DNA of 64,000 nt. Origin: Lachnospiraceae bacterium (GTDB lineage: Bacteria > Bacillota > Clostridia > Lachnospirales > Anaerotignaceae). The notes below the pieces were generated by a model that saw nothing but the letters and a program-made list of their open reading frames with translations, searched no databases and was not told the origin of the DNA. How positions within the stretch are numbered: position 1 is the first letter of the stretch; each line of letters starts with the position of its first letter. Shown piece after piece: positions 50,517-61,000 of the stretch. The position numbers and the translations under genes were made by a program. Where the stretch lies: positions 1 through 64,000 of the forward strand of contig CAJTKM010000014.1 in NCBI GenBank assembly GCA_910576545.1. The letters run 5' to 3'.

Positions 50517-50784
50517 TGTGGTTCCCCCTTCTTTTGTTTTAGCGCGGCAGAAAATGCCTGTAAAACCACTTTGAGCAGGGCATGCGGAGATGGACGGAAA
50601 CAGACCCATCTGAAAGCATCTCAAAGCCTGAAATACGGGCATTTCAGCTGCCTTTTCCAGCTGTTTCCATTATAAAGGAATGGCATGGTTATTGTCAACA
50701 AGCTCCGGGGATTTTCGCGGGCGCACCCATTGCCCTGCCGCTTCATATAATGGGAACAGCATAAACGAAAAAGAGGAGAATAAA

Positions 50785-51360
50785 ATGCAGACAGGTTACA
50801 GACTGAGCAACGTCACAAAAGATTATCTGACAGTTTATCACTGTATTCTGGACGAAATGATAACGGGCATGACAGGCGCGGAGGAAACGGACAGCATTTC
50901 CTACGATTTCATCACACAGATGATACCACATCACCGTGCGGCAATAGAAATGTCCCATAATATCCTGAAATATACAACAAATATTCCGTTACAGGATCTT
51001 GCGGAGGGAATCATCGCAGAGCAGACTAAAAGCATTGAAAACATGCGGAAAATACAGGCCATCTGCACCGGACGAAACAATCCCCATCGTGATTTGACGC
51101 TTTACCGCCAAAGGAACAGCCAGATTATGCAGACAATGTTTCAGGAAATGCGGAATGTACGAACAACGAACCAGATTAACTGTGATTTTATCTGGGAAAT
51201 GATTCCCCATCACAGGGGTGCGGTGCGTATGGCTCGGAACGCCCTGCAATACAGTGTCTGCCCTGAATTAAAGCCCATACTGGAAACAATTATCACATCG
51301 CAGGAAACTGGAATTTCTCAGATGCAGGGACTTCTGCGGGCAATGCACTGCGTCGGCTGA
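50785..51360 (+). CDS. DUF305-family protein (duplicated ferritin-like domain)
   Basis: The 191-residue protein contains two DUF305 signatures, QMIPHHRAAIEMS and EMIPHHRGAVRMARN, each with the HHR motif that could bind metal. The family forms a four-helix fold and is often linked with metal handling, especially copper. No signal peptide is seen. GAGGAG precedes ATG 50785. It is divergent from the M60 gene and ends with a terminator (51393-51433). Confidence 0.85.
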   Translation: MQTGYRLSNVTKDYLTVYHCILDEMITGMTGAEETDSISYDFITQMIPHHRAAIEMSHNILKYTTNIPLQDLAEGIIAEQTKSIENMRKIQAICTGRNNPHRDLTLYRQRNSQIMQTMFQEMRNVRTTNQINCDFIWEMIPHHRGAVRMARNALQYSVCPELKPILETIITSQETGISQMQGLLRAMHCVG

Positions 51361-51392
51361 GTATCCTGCCGGAAAGCAATCTCCGTTCGTCC

Positions 51393-51433
51393 CCCTCCGT
51401 TTTGCGGGAAATTCCACAGGCGGAGGGCTTTTT
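51393..51433 (+). terminator. Terminator after the DUF305 gene
   Basis: CCCTCCG (51393-51399) pairs with CGGAGGG (51421-51427), followed by CTTTTT. Confidence 0.8.
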
Positions 51434-51628
51434 CGTCAAAATACTTTATAAAAAAATTTGATTCCCCACGAAAAAAATTCCCACATGCTTTTTTACGGAA
51501 ACTAACGCCGTTTGTTTTTTTATGGTGTTTTTGGGCTGTATATCTCCTTTTTTCTTCGGCAAGATTAAATACGGAGCGGAAAAGTTTTTAATTTCTGCTC
51601 CAAAATGAACCAGGCGGGAGTGTAGCAG

Positions 51629-52900
51629 ATGCGTTTGAAAAATGAAAAAAAATTCTGCCTTTCGAAAACATTTTTCCCTGCGGCTGCGGTTCTTATTCCC
51701 ATTCTGACATGGGTCAGCCTTGGCTGGCTTCTGCCGGAAAAACTGACGCTTTTGCAGGGGCAGACACTGGAAATTTCTACCAAACTGCCCGTTTCCGCAA
51801 GGACAGAGGAAAGCGTCGGCGTTCTGGGCGTAACGACCGAACCGCTGGCAGACCAGCTCCACCTGGAACTGGGAACGGCAATCACTGCCGAGCCAAAAAA
51901 GGCAGGAAACACAGAGGTAACGTTTTATTTATGCAACACAGTGCCGCTCAAAACCGTTCAGGCGCAGGTACTGCCGCGTACAGAGCTTGTGCCTGTGGGG
52001 CGCACACTTGGCGTAACAATGGATACCAAAGGGCTTCTCGTACTTGGCACAGGCTTTGTAGATGGGGAGAATAACGAGGTATCCGAACCATGCAAGGGCG
52101 TTCTGGAAACCGGCGACCTGATTTTGCAGGCAAACGGAAAAACACTGGAAAATAAGGAAGCGTTTCTGGAAACGGTGGAAAACAGCGGCGGGCAGAGTAT
52201 AACGCTGCGGCTGGCACGCGGTGGAAAAGAAAAGGAGGTAGAGATTACACCGGCGTTCAGCGCGGCAGACCAGGCGTACAAGCTCGGCGTTTGGATACGC
52301 GACAGCATACAGGGCATCGGTACGGTAACATTTTACGACCCTGCTGACGGCAGCTTTGGCGCGCTGGGACATGGCGTCTATGATGTGGACACCGGCGGAC
52401 TGATGGTCATTCGGGAAGGCACACTGACGGATACAGAGTTAACCGAAATTGTAAAAGGGCAAAAAGGCGAACCCGGTGAGCTGACGGGCATTGTCGAAAT
52501 GGAGGAGAAACTCGGAAAAATCCACAAAAATACAGACGTAGGCATATACGGCAGAGCAGAAAGCGGTGTTTTTTCCGGAAAAACGCTGCCCGTTGCCACG
52601 ATGGATGAAATTCAGGAGGGAAACGCTGTCATCCTTTCGGATCTGGAAGGAAACGGCGTACAGGAGTACAGCATTGAAATCAGCAGCGTTGACAGAAGCG
52701 GCGATAAAAAGCATAAGGATATGACGCTTCGCGTCACAGACCCCAGACTTTTGGAAAAAACAGGCGGCATCGTGCAGGGCATGAGCGGTTCCCCTATCCT
52801 GCAAAACGGCAAATTTGTCGGCGCGGTTACGCATGTTTTCTCCAAAGACCCGACCAGAGGCTATGGTATCTTCATTGAAAACATGATGGCAGAACTATAA
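51629..52900 (+). CDS. spoIVB: Stage IV sporulation protein B, signalling serine peptidase
   Basis: The 423-residue protein has an N-terminal membrane anchor (about 15-36), a PDZ domain (about 115-205; VLETGDLILQANGKTLEN) and an S55 peptidase domain with His in GALGHGVYD and the catalytic Ser in VQGMSGSPIL. SpoIVB is secreted from the forespore and triggers sigma-K activation by cleaving SpoIVFA. GGGAG precedes the ATG. Spo0A lies directly downstream, the standard Firmicutes order, though recN is not upstream. Confidence 0.92.
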   Translation: MRLKNEKKFCLSKTFFPAAAVLIPILTWVSLGWLLPEKLTLLQGQTLEISTKLPVSARTEESVGVLGVTTEPLADQLHLELGTAITAEPKKAGNTEVTFYLCNTVPLKTVQAQVLPRTELVPVGRTLGVTMDTKGLLVLGTGFVDGENNEVSEPCKGVLETGDLILQANGKTLENKEAFLETVENSGGQSITLRLARGGKEKEVEITPAFSAADQAYKLGVWIRDSIQGIGTVTFYDPADGSFGALGHGVYDVDTGGLMVIREGTLTDTELTEIVKGQKGEPGELTGIVEMEEKLGKIHKNTDVGIYGRAESGVFSGKTLPVATMDEIQEGNAVILSDLEGNGVQEYSIEISSVDRSGDKKHKDMTLRVTDPRLLEKTGGIVQGMSGSPILQNGKFVGAVTHVFSKDPTRGYGIFIENMMAEL

Positions 52901-53097
52901 ACGATATAGCTCGTCCGAAAAGCGGTGTTTCGCCGCCAAAGGGCAAAAATACAGATTTTGCGGCGTTGAAGGAAGCGATTTGACATTATACTCTGCGGAT
53001 ATGGCAATAAAAACCGACAGGTTGTATAATGATTTTGACAGAAAACGGAAGGGAAGCCGGATTTTCTTGTCAATATTTTTAGAACGGGGGAGTCATT

Positions 53098-53904
53098 ATG
53101 AAGGAAAAAAGGAAAATCAGAGTCATTCTGGCAGACAGGGACGGATTTTACCTGCAGCGTCTGAAGCGGTGCCTTGAGCGCAGAGGGGAAATGACGGTCT
53201 TGGGTATGACCGACAGCGGACCTGAATTATTGGAAATGGCAAAGGAAATTGAGCCTGACGTCGTACTGATGGACGTCCTGCTGGGTGACAGAGACGGCTT
53301 TTGGGTACTGGAACGGCTGCAGAAAATGGGAATCCACTGCGTTTGCGTGATGATTTCCGCAATTGACAGCGATAAACTCGTCCGCAAGGCAATCGCGCTC
53401 GGAGCAGATTACTATATGGCAAAGCCGATACAGGGCGAGCTGCTGCTTGAGCGGATACACCAGCTTCTGGACCAGGACGAAAGCCGCTCTGCCGCTCCGG
53501 CGGAACCGGGAGAATTTCCTGTCAATCCGATGGAAAACCCTTTCCAGAATCTTGAAGCGGAAATTTCGGTACTTTTGAGCCGTATGGGTATGTCAGCAAG
53601 TATAAAGGGGTATCGTTTTATACGCGAGGCTGTGATGATGGCAGTTGAGGATTCCGATGTGTTAATGGGCATTACAAAAGGGCTGTATCCCGATATTGCA
53701 CGGGCATATAAAACGACAGCCAGCAAGGTGGAACGGGCAATACGCCATGCGATTGAAAGTGCGTGGAAGAAAAACGGTCCGCAGGTATATTTTGAAACAG
53801 CCGGATACCTTCCGGCGGAAAAGCCAACAAACGGGCAGTTTATCGCGGCACTTTCCGAATATTTCAGAATGAACCGCAAGGAACGCCCAAAGAAAATCAG
53901 CTGA
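53098..53904 (+). CDS. spo0A: Sporulation master regulator Spo0A
   Basis: The 268-residue response regulator has a receiver domain with the phospho-acceptor Asp59 (VVLMDVLLGDRDG) and Lys in YYMAKPIQ, and the highly conserved C-terminal DNA-binding domain (MGMSASIKGYRFIREAV; YPDIARAYKTTASKVERAIRHAIESAW). Phosphorylated Spo0A starts sporulation and binds 0A boxes. GGGGGAG precedes ATG 53098. About 200 bases separate it from spoIVB, so it has its own promoter region; a TATAAT is present near 53022. Confidence 0.97.
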   Translation: MKEKRKIRVILADRDGFYLQRLKRCLERRGEMTVLGMTDSGPELLEMAKEIEPDVVLMDVLLGDRDGFWVLERLQKMGIHCVCVMISAIDSDKLVRKAIALGADYYMAKPIQGELLLERIHQLLDQDESRSAAPAEPGEFPVNPMENPFQNLEAEISVLLSRMGMSASIKGYRFIREAVMMAVEDSDVLMGITKGLYPDIARAYKTTASKVERAIRHAIESAWKKNGPQVYFETAGYLPAEKPTNGQFIAALSEYFRMNRKERPKKIS

Positions 53905-53918
53905 AACGTGACGGAAAA

Positions 53919-53952
53919 GCGGCAGAGCCAGAATAGGCTTTGCCGCTTTTTT
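53919..53952 (+). terminator. Terminator of spo0A
   Basis: GCGGCAGAGCC (53919-53929) pairs with GGCTTTGCCGC (53936-53946) with one mismatch, followed by TTTTTT. Confidence 0.9.
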
Positions 53953-53980
53953 GCAGAATATTTTCATAAAAAAATCTGAT

Positions 53981-55249
53981 TTATCCCCAGCCCTGTTCCT
54001 TCTTAAATTCCAGCAGTGCTTCTCTCAAATCCTCACATGCCAGAATAGAAAGCCGCTGGCGTTCCTCCCGCTCCCTTCCATAAGGACTGTTGTTTTCCGT
54101 TTCCGCTGCCCATCTTAAAAATTTTTCTGCCGCGATTGCCATTGCATGCTCCAGAAAACGCCTTGCCTCGCGCCCATTGCCAAAATTTTCGTCTTTGAGC
54201 CGCTCCTCAAAAAATGGCAGCATCAACTCCCGCCAGCCGTCCTCCAGCCGGAAAGTTGCCTGTCCCGCCAGTGCTTCAAAAATATCCAGCATTTCCTCTG
54301 CCGTATAGGGCGAAAACTGAACTGTAAATGTAATCCTGCTGGCAATACCGGGGTTTTCACTCAGAAATTTTTTCATCTTATTGTTTTTTTCGTTAATCTT
54401 CCCGCCATAGCCCGCGAATATAATCAGCTTGTCATCGCTGTGGTCCTCTACCTCGATACAAAGCTGTGCCAGAGCCTCCTGTGAAAAATTGTCCGTCCGC
54501 TCAGCTTCATTGTAGTTTACAAGAGAATATGCCTCGTCAATGATGATGATATCATTTCCCTCAAAAATCTGGTGGACACGTTCAGAAGTCTGTCCGACAT
54601 ATTTCGCTTTCAGCTGCGTCCCAGTAACATAGGCAATCCGGCTGCCGCCTATAATGCCCTCCTCCGTCATCATTTCCGCAAAAAAACGCGCTGCTGTTGT
54701 TTTTGCCGTTCCCGGCGGCCCGATAAACGCCAGCACCTTATGAATCGGCGGAGAAACAAGGCTGTATTCCTCCCGTTTCCGCGCAAACTGATACACAGCC
54801 GCCAGCTTGCAGAGGGTGCGTTTCATTTCTTCCTGCCCAATAACCTGCCTGCAAAGTCTTTGGTAGGCTTTCGTATCCTCCGGGACAATTACGCGGGAAA
54901 CTGTCCGCCGCGGATGCTCTATGTCGTCAGACTGACGCGCAAGCGCGAATTTTCCATATTCCACATACCCCCTTAAAAAATCATATTCATATGGGGTGAG
55001 CCGCCGCTCGTATTTATTCCCATGCTCCAGTTCACCCACGTCTGCAATCAGTTCCGCGAAGCGCAGACGGTCGCCGTTGAAGCGGAACATTCCTTCATCG
55101 TTGATAATGATATAATCAAAGCCCTGGTTTTTGAAAACCGCGTAAATCTTCCGCACTGCCGTTTCCGCATCTGCCTTTGAAAGTTTCGAAACGAAAAGTC
55201 CGTTGTCATATGCTTTCTGTTCCATTTCCTGAAGCTGTTTTTCATTCAA
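53981..55249 (-). CDS. AAA+ ATPase, SpoVK/CbxX type
   Basis: The 422-residue protein has a non-AAA N-terminal part (1-140) and one CbxX/CfqX-type AAA+ module: Walker A GPPGTAKTTAARFF near 177, Walker B IIIIDEAYSLVNY near 236, sensor-like IIFAGYGGKINE and ASRITFTVQFSPYTAEEM with the Arg finger. SpoVK of Bacillus has the same module and is needed for spore maturation; Rubisco activase-like chaperones are also in the family. TTG 55249 is chosen because GAGGTGA lies just upstream. Its position beside spo0A favours a sporulation role. Confidence 0.8.
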   Translation of the reverse strand: MNEKQLQEMEQKAYDNGLFVSKLSKADAETAVRKIYAVFKNQGFDYIIINDEGMFRFNGDRLRFAELIADVGELEHGNKYERRLTPYEYDFLRGYVEYGKFALARQSDDIEHPRRTVSRVIVPEDTKAYQRLCRQVIGQEEMKRTLCKLAAVYQFARKREEYSLVSPPIHKVLAFIGPPGTAKTTAARFFAEMMTEEGIIGGSRIAYVTGTQLKAKYVGQTSERVHQIFEGNDIIIIDEAYSLVNYNEAERTDNFSQEALAQLCIEVEDHSDDKLIIFAGYGGKINEKNNKMKKFLSENPGIASRITFTVQFSPYTAEEMLDIFEALAGQATFRLEDGWRELMLPFFEERLKDENFGNGREARRFLEHAMAIAAEKFLRWAAETENNSPYGREREERQRLSILACEDLREALLEFKKEQGWG

Positions 55250-55384
55250 AGCAATCACCTCTGCGCCTATTTTACAATGGAGCGGCATAAAAGGCAAGCA
55301 TGAAAACTGTATCCGCAGACCGCCGCATATTTCCCTCTGTCCCGTCATAAACTTCCTTGGAACTTTTCAAAGGAGGGCTGCCGC

Positions 55385-56818
55385 ATGGATTTTGCCGCAG
55401 CATATATCCGCGTTTCCACAGAGGAACAGACAACGTATTCCCCTGCAGCGCAACTGGAAGAAATCAAAGAATTTGCCCGTAAGAACGAATACTGTATCCC
55501 AGAGGAATGGATTTTTATTGATGAAGGTATCTCCGGGCGGAAAGCCGAAAACCGCCCCGCTTTCCAGCGTATGATACGACTTGCGCGCCAGAAAAACAGC
55601 CGTTTGCAGGTAATCCTTGTGCATAAATATGACCGCTTTGCTCGCAGCCGAGAGGATGCTGTGCTTTATAAATCCCTGCTGAAAAAAAACGGCGTAAAGG
55701 TGATTTCCATAAAGGAGCCTGTGCCGGAGGACGATAAATTCGCCGTCATTTATGAAAGCATGCTGGAAGCAATGGCAGAATATTATTCCCTGAATCTTGC
55801 GGAGGAAGTACATAAAACTATGCAGAAAAAGGCGGAACAGGGTGAATGGCAGACCGCCGCCCCCTTCGGCTACCGAAATGAAAATAAAAGTCTTTCCGTT
55901 GTGCCGGAAGAAGCGAAGGCAGTACGCTGGTTGTTCCAGCAGTATGCGGCTGGCACGTCCCTCCCCACCCTTGCGCGGCAATTGAATGAAATGGGACTGC
56001 GCACACATCAGGGCAACACTTTTGAAAGCCGTGCTGTCCGTTATATCCTGAATAATCCCGTCTACTGCGGCTATTTGCGCTGGACGCCGGGCAGACGTGC
56101 AGACAGGGATTATTTCACGCCTGCGGCAATCCTTTCCAAAGGCGGTTGGAAACCAATCGTCACAGAAACGCTTTGGGAAAGCGTTGTCCAGCGTCTGCAA
56201 AGCGAACGCCAGCCGGAACGCCGTCCGCGCCCTACAGAAAGTCATTGGCTTTCCGGTATGGTAAAATGCTCTGCCTGCGGGCACAGCCTTGCGTTTGGGG
56301 CGCAGTTCAAAAACGGCGCGCAGCAAATGCAGTGCAGCGGGTACAGTCATGGAAAATGCAGCGTATCACATGCCATTTCGACCGCACGCCTGATTCCCGC
56401 CCTGCTCTCTGCAATAGAAACAGCCGCCAGAAATGCCCTGCCGTTTTCGTATGTGATTCAGCAAAAACCACAGACACAGGAAAACGAGGAACGCGCCGCT
56501 ATTACCTTGCTTTTGGAAAAAGCCAGACTGCGCCTGCGCAAAGCAAAAGATGCCTACCTCAATGGCATTGACACGATGGAGGAATACCGCGAAACAAAAG
56601 CAAAGGCGGAATCGGAAATCGCAGAGTTAGAGAAGCGGCTGTCCCTGATTGTCCAGCAATCTCCATCGGAGAGCTTTTCCGTACCGCCCTTGCCCGACTT
56701 TTTCCGCTCGGACGATTTTTCTATGGAAGAAAAGCGGCTTGCCCTGCAAGCCATACTGGAAACGGCTGTGTTTGAAAAAAAATCTGACTGCCTGAAAGTT
56801 ATTTTCCTTTGGAGTTAA
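55385..56818 (+). CDS. Large serine recombinase, orphan
   Basis: The 477-residue protein has the resolvase catalytic domain (AAYIRVSTEEQTTYSPAAQ, with Ser11; VHKYDRFARSREDAV), the recombinase domain (about 160-260, RYILNNPVYCGYLRW), a zinc ribbon (VKCSACGHSL) and a coiled coil (about 370-440). It differs clearly from the island recombinase at 29227. No phage or transfer genes lie next to it. GGAGG precedes ATG 55385. It could be a relic of a lost element or act in a developmental rearrangement like SpoIVCA. Confidence 0.88.
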   Translation: MDFAAAYIRVSTEEQTTYSPAAQLEEIKEFARKNEYCIPEEWIFIDEGISGRKAENRPAFQRMIRLARQKNSRLQVILVHKYDRFARSREDAVLYKSLLKKNGVKVISIKEPVPEDDKFAVIYESMLEAMAEYYSLNLAEEVHKTMQKKAEQGEWQTAAPFGYRNENKSLSVVPEEAKAVRWLFQQYAAGTSLPTLARQLNEMGLRTHQGNTFESRAVRYILNNPVYCGYLRWTPGRRADRDYFTPAAILSKGGWKPIVTETLWESVVQRLQSERQPERRPRPTESHWLSGMVKCSACGHSLAFGAQFKNGAQQMQCSGYSHGKCSVSHAISTARLIPALLSAIETAARNALPFSYVIQQKPQTQENEERAAITLLLEKARLRLRKAKDAYLNGIDTMEEYRETKAKAESEIAELEKRLSLIVQQSPSESFSVPPLPDFFRSDDFSMEEKRLALQAILETAVFEKKSDCLKVIFLWS

Positions 56819-56955
56819 TGGTAAAATTATTAAAATCAGGACGGATCATGTACATGAAAAATGAGAAAGTCCTATTTCTATTCACCGTTTCCCCTCCTCC
56901 GCCGCCTGCCAGTTCCAGTTTCGCCCGTTTTTCTTCCAAAGGGGTGTATTTTTCT

Positions 56956-57909
56956 TTAGTTGGGAAATTCCATTGTTTCCGGGCTGCGCAGTTTCTGGTG
57001 CTTATAAATCGGAACATTATATTTCTGCCCCAACGCACGGACAAGGTCCTTATAGCAGCCCTTCATTTTATCATGGAAAACAATTGCTTCTATGCCGCCC
57101 TCAATCGCGTCAATGCAGGCCGAAGCACGTTCCACACCTGTCTCGTTCTCATATTCTCCTGCCACCAGCCACTGGTTCGCAATGATATGCGTTACACCGA
57201 ACGCTTCATTTTCGCCCCACTGTGTGAACACCGCTTCCGCAAAATTCGGCTCAAAATGCACACCGCCCACGCAGAGCAGATTATGCACGCGCCTGCCATC
57301 GTCTGTAAAAATTTTTGTCAGGGAGCGTGCCAAAGCTCTGGCTGCCTCTTTATTATTCCAGCTTTCCAGTTCGCTGCCAACTTCAATATCCACCATTGCC
57401 ACAGGGAATTTTTTCAAAAGCGTCGGGTCACCCACATCATGATGCACACCGGACCAATGCGTTGCCTCGGTTACAGTACGGAAATCGTCCAGCCCCAGTT
57501 CCTTTCTGTTCTTCTCTACCGCAAGCATAAGATTACGCATATACCGCGGTCTTGCCGCACCATATTCACCGGAATTGACATCTCCAAGGGAATGTACCGT
57601 CAACACCTTTTCCAGCGCATGCGCACCCTCATGCCATGTCACCATGCCGGAGATATCAAAATCCGCGAAATGTTCGTTCATCTCCGGCAGGAGTTTTTCG
57701 TAATGCAGGCAGATCGCCTCATGTGTCGGCACAAAGTAAAACTCATCGCCCGCCGCATCTGTATGTTTCATAACTTCCTGCCCGTCAAACGAAAATCCCG
57801 CCTTTTCCGTAAAAAAGCCTTCTTCCTCCAAAATGTCCCAGACATGGCAGGACACATATCCAAAATCCCTGTCTGTGTTGATGAAATATACCGCTTTTTT
57901 TCCGCTCAT
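56956..57909 (-). CDS. D-aminoacyl-tRNA deacylase, DtdA (archaeal-type) family
   Basis: The 317-residue protein resembles the PF04414 DtdA/GEK1 family. VTEATHWSGVHHDVGDP and LLCVGGVHFEPNFAEAVF correspond to the family's THHGP-like and GGGHYAP-like metal-site motifs. The enzyme removes D-amino acids from tRNA; it is typical of archaea and plants and patchy in bacteria. ATG 57909 follows GGAGGG. It converges with the recombinase gene. The call is from motif pattern and is only moderately sure. Confidence 0.65.
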   Translation of the reverse strand: MSGKKAVYFINTDRDFGYVSCHVWDILEEEGFFTEKAGFSFDGQEVMKHTDAAGDEFYFVPTHEAICLHYEKLLPEMNEHFADFDISGMVTWHEGAHALEKVLTVHSLGDVNSGEYGAARPRYMRNLMLAVEKNRKELGLDDFRTVTEATHWSGVHHDVGDPTLLKKFPVAMVDIEVGSELESWNNKEAARALARSLTKIFTDDGRRVHNLLCVGGVHFEPNFAEAVFTQWGENEAFGVTHIIANQWLVAGEYENETGVERASACIDAIEGGIEAIVFHDKMKGCYKDLVRALGQKYNVPIYKHQKLRSPETMEFPN

Positions 57910-57963
57910 GTTCTTCCCTCCTGATTTCTTCATTTGTTCTCCACATAAATTCATTTTCCGTAA

Positions 57964-58003
57964 AACAGAAAACGGCAGTGCTTATGGAGCAATGCCGCTT
58001 TTC
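57964..58003 (-). terminator. Terminator of the hybrid kinase gene
   Basis: On the minus strand AAAAGCGGCA and TGCCGTTTT (within 57968-58002) pair and are followed by a T-rich tail. Confidence 0.65.
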
Positions 58004-58036
58004 GGAACAGCAACTTGCCATTCAAATTTATTTTAT

Positions 58037-61000
58037 TCAGCGCAATATCGCATTCAGTGTTTCCAGCAGTTTTTCAATATTGATAGGCTTCGCGATATGC
58101 CCGTTCATGCCGCAGCGCAGAGCCTCCTGCCTGTCTTCCTCAAAAGCATTTGCAGTCATTGCCAGTATCGGAATCGAAGCCAGTTCTGCATTCTCCAACG
58201 CTCGGATATTTCTCGTTGCTTCGTACCCGTCCATCTCCGGCATCTGCACATCCATCAGGACTAACTGGTAATATCCCGGTTCGGAACGTTTCAACATCTC
58301 AACAGCAATTTTCCCGTTTTCCGCAATATCTATGCTGAATCCCGCTTCTCCAAGAATCGCCGAAGCAATCTCCTGATTCAGCACGTTATCCTCTGCTAAC
58401 AGAATGCGTCCCGTATGGATAGAAGTGAGCATTTCCGTTTCTTCCTTGACGCCAGCAATCTCCGGGTTTACAACAGAATACAGGCAGCTGCGCAGCTCTG
58501 AGAAGAACAGCGGCTTGCTGCAAAATGCCGTTACGCCAGCCTCCCGTGCCTCCTCCTCAATATCCGACCAGTCATATGCCGTCAATACGATAATCGGCAC
58601 ATCATCACCCATTTCCTTTCGGATGCGCCGCGCAACCTCTATCCCATTCATATCCGGCATCAGCCAGTCAATCAGGTATACACTGTATGTATCATCACGC
58701 ATGACCGCCTGGCGGGTACGCAGTACAGCCTCCCGTCCGGAAAGCGTCCATTCTGCCCGCAGACCAAGCTGCTGGAGCATGTAACTCACGCTGTCACAGG
58801 TATTGAAATCATCGTCCACAACCAGGGCGCGGCAGCCTTTCAGTCTGGGAATTTCCTGTACCGCCTTCGGCTCCACACTCAGACGCAGAGTCAGGTTGAC
58901 AATAAATTCCGTCCCTACGCCCTGCTCGCTTTTTACCTCAATCGAGCCATGCATCATATCCACGATATTTTTCGTGATTGCCATGCCCAGCCCCGTTCCC
59001 TGAATGCCGCTGATAGTCGAATTTCTTTCCCTTTCAAACGGCTCAAAGATATGTGTCACGAATTGCTCGCTCATGCCGATGCCCGTATCCTTGATACGGA
59101 ATTCATAATTTGCATAACCCTGCGGCGCACCGGATTTCTGCGTAATGCGCATACTGACAATGCCGCCCGCGCCCGTATATTTGATAGAATTACCAAGCAG
59201 GTTCAAAAGCACCTGATTCAGCCGCAGTTTATCACAGTAGATTTCTTCATCCAGTACGTCAACCGCGTCAATATATAGATCCAGCTGCTTCGTATGGATA
59301 TCTGCCTGCACAATACTCCGCAGACCATGCAGGATATCCGGCAGGCTGCACAGCGACTCTTCCAGATGCATCCTGCCGCTCTCAATGCGGCTCATATCCA
59401 GCACATCATTAATCAGGCTGACCAGATGGTTGCCGGAAGTCAATATCTTTTTCAGGTATTCCAATACCTGGTCTTTTCTGTCTATATGCGTGATAGCCAA
59501 AGTTGTAAAACCGACAATCGCGTTCATCGGCGTACGGATATCATGCGACATATTGGAAAGGAACACGCTCTTTGCCTTGTTTGCACGGTTCGCCTGGAAA
59601 AGAGCGTCCTCCAGCAGTGCAGTCTTTTCCATTTCCCGGCGTGTTTCTCCGTCAACATTGCGGAAACCCAGCACGATGCCCCTGCGGCTGTCCCATGACC
59701 CTGCACGCACCATTTTAATCTGGTAATAGCGGATTTCCCCATCAATAAACGCACGATAATTGGTATAATATGTATTTTTGTTTGTCAGCTCTATCACCAG
59801 CCGCTCCGGAGCACATGCCTCCGTCAGAGCCTCTCTGTCGTCCACATAAACAAGCCGCTGTATGTAATCTTCCATACATTCCTCGTAAAGCAGTTCTCCT
59901 GTGAAAGCGTTCTCAAACGCCCCGTCCAGCGCGTCCGGATTCCGCAGCGGCGTGCCAATTCCGGTATCCAAATCAAAATGGCAGATTAAATTATAGTCCG
60001 TCCCCAGCGCGTGTATCAGTTCCATCTGACGCTGTTCGATTTCCGAACGCTCCTGCTGTTCTTTCAGCTTCTGCGCTGTGCAGTCCAGCAGGAACCGCTG
60101 ATAGAACATTTCGCCGTTTTCCTCCACCAGCTTTACGTTCCCCATAACATACAGAACAGACCCGTCTTTATGTTTCACCCGGTAAGAAACACTCACGTTG
60201 TCCCCTACCGTTTCAAGCGTTTCTATGCACTCCCGCAGTTTTATCCTGTCCTCATCCAGAACAGAAGGCGCAATCATGTTGAAGCCTGCCGAAATCATTT
60301 CTTCAACTGTATCATAACCCAAAATACTGAGCGCGGCGCGGTTGATACTAAGCACGCGTGAACCGTCCAGCGAATGGCACATCACGCCGCAGTCCATTGT
60401 AGTGAAAATCGTTTCCAGTGTGCGGTTCTGCTGTATAATTTCTTCCTCATACGCACGTTCACGCGTAATATCAATACCTACGCCAACCGTGCCCATAACG
60501 CTCCCGTCCAAATCGTACAAAGGGGATTTATAGGTCGTCAGAAGCATCGTGCCCTCTTTTGTCTGCACGATTTCCTCCGCAATGCACGTTTCCATCCTGC
60601 GCATGACCTCCCGCTCGGATTCAATGCACGCAGGGTCGTCATGCTCTACATCCCAGATATACGCATGCCCGCGCCCTTCGACCTGCCGTTTCGTTTTATG
60701 GACCGTCTTACAGAAACTGTCATTCACTTTTTCATGTATTCCATCCTTATCCTTAAACCAGATAAGGTTTGGCACACTGTTTATAGTTGCCTCCAGATAG
60801 TGGCTTGTCTGCCATGCATCTTTTTCCCGCTTGCAAGCCTCCTGCCAGCGCAGGAAACGGAATCGCACTTCTTCCTCTGAAAACGGCATTGTCCAAATAT
60901 CCCTGACCCTATCCAAAAACTCCGTCAAAACGGCTGTCTGTTCCTTATCCGCCAACAAAATCAGCTCTGAGTTTTCCCGCTTGACTTTTGTCAGCGTACT

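Noticed and set aside
52979-53097. Spo0A-box-like sequences upstream of spo0A
   Set aside because: TTGACA near 52980 and TTGTCAAT near 53066 match only partly; no clear box or spaced promoter pair could be defended.
56809-57924. Plus-strand open frame of about 371 codons following the recombinase
   Set aside because: Antisense to the DtdA-like gene and without a plausible ribosome binding site.
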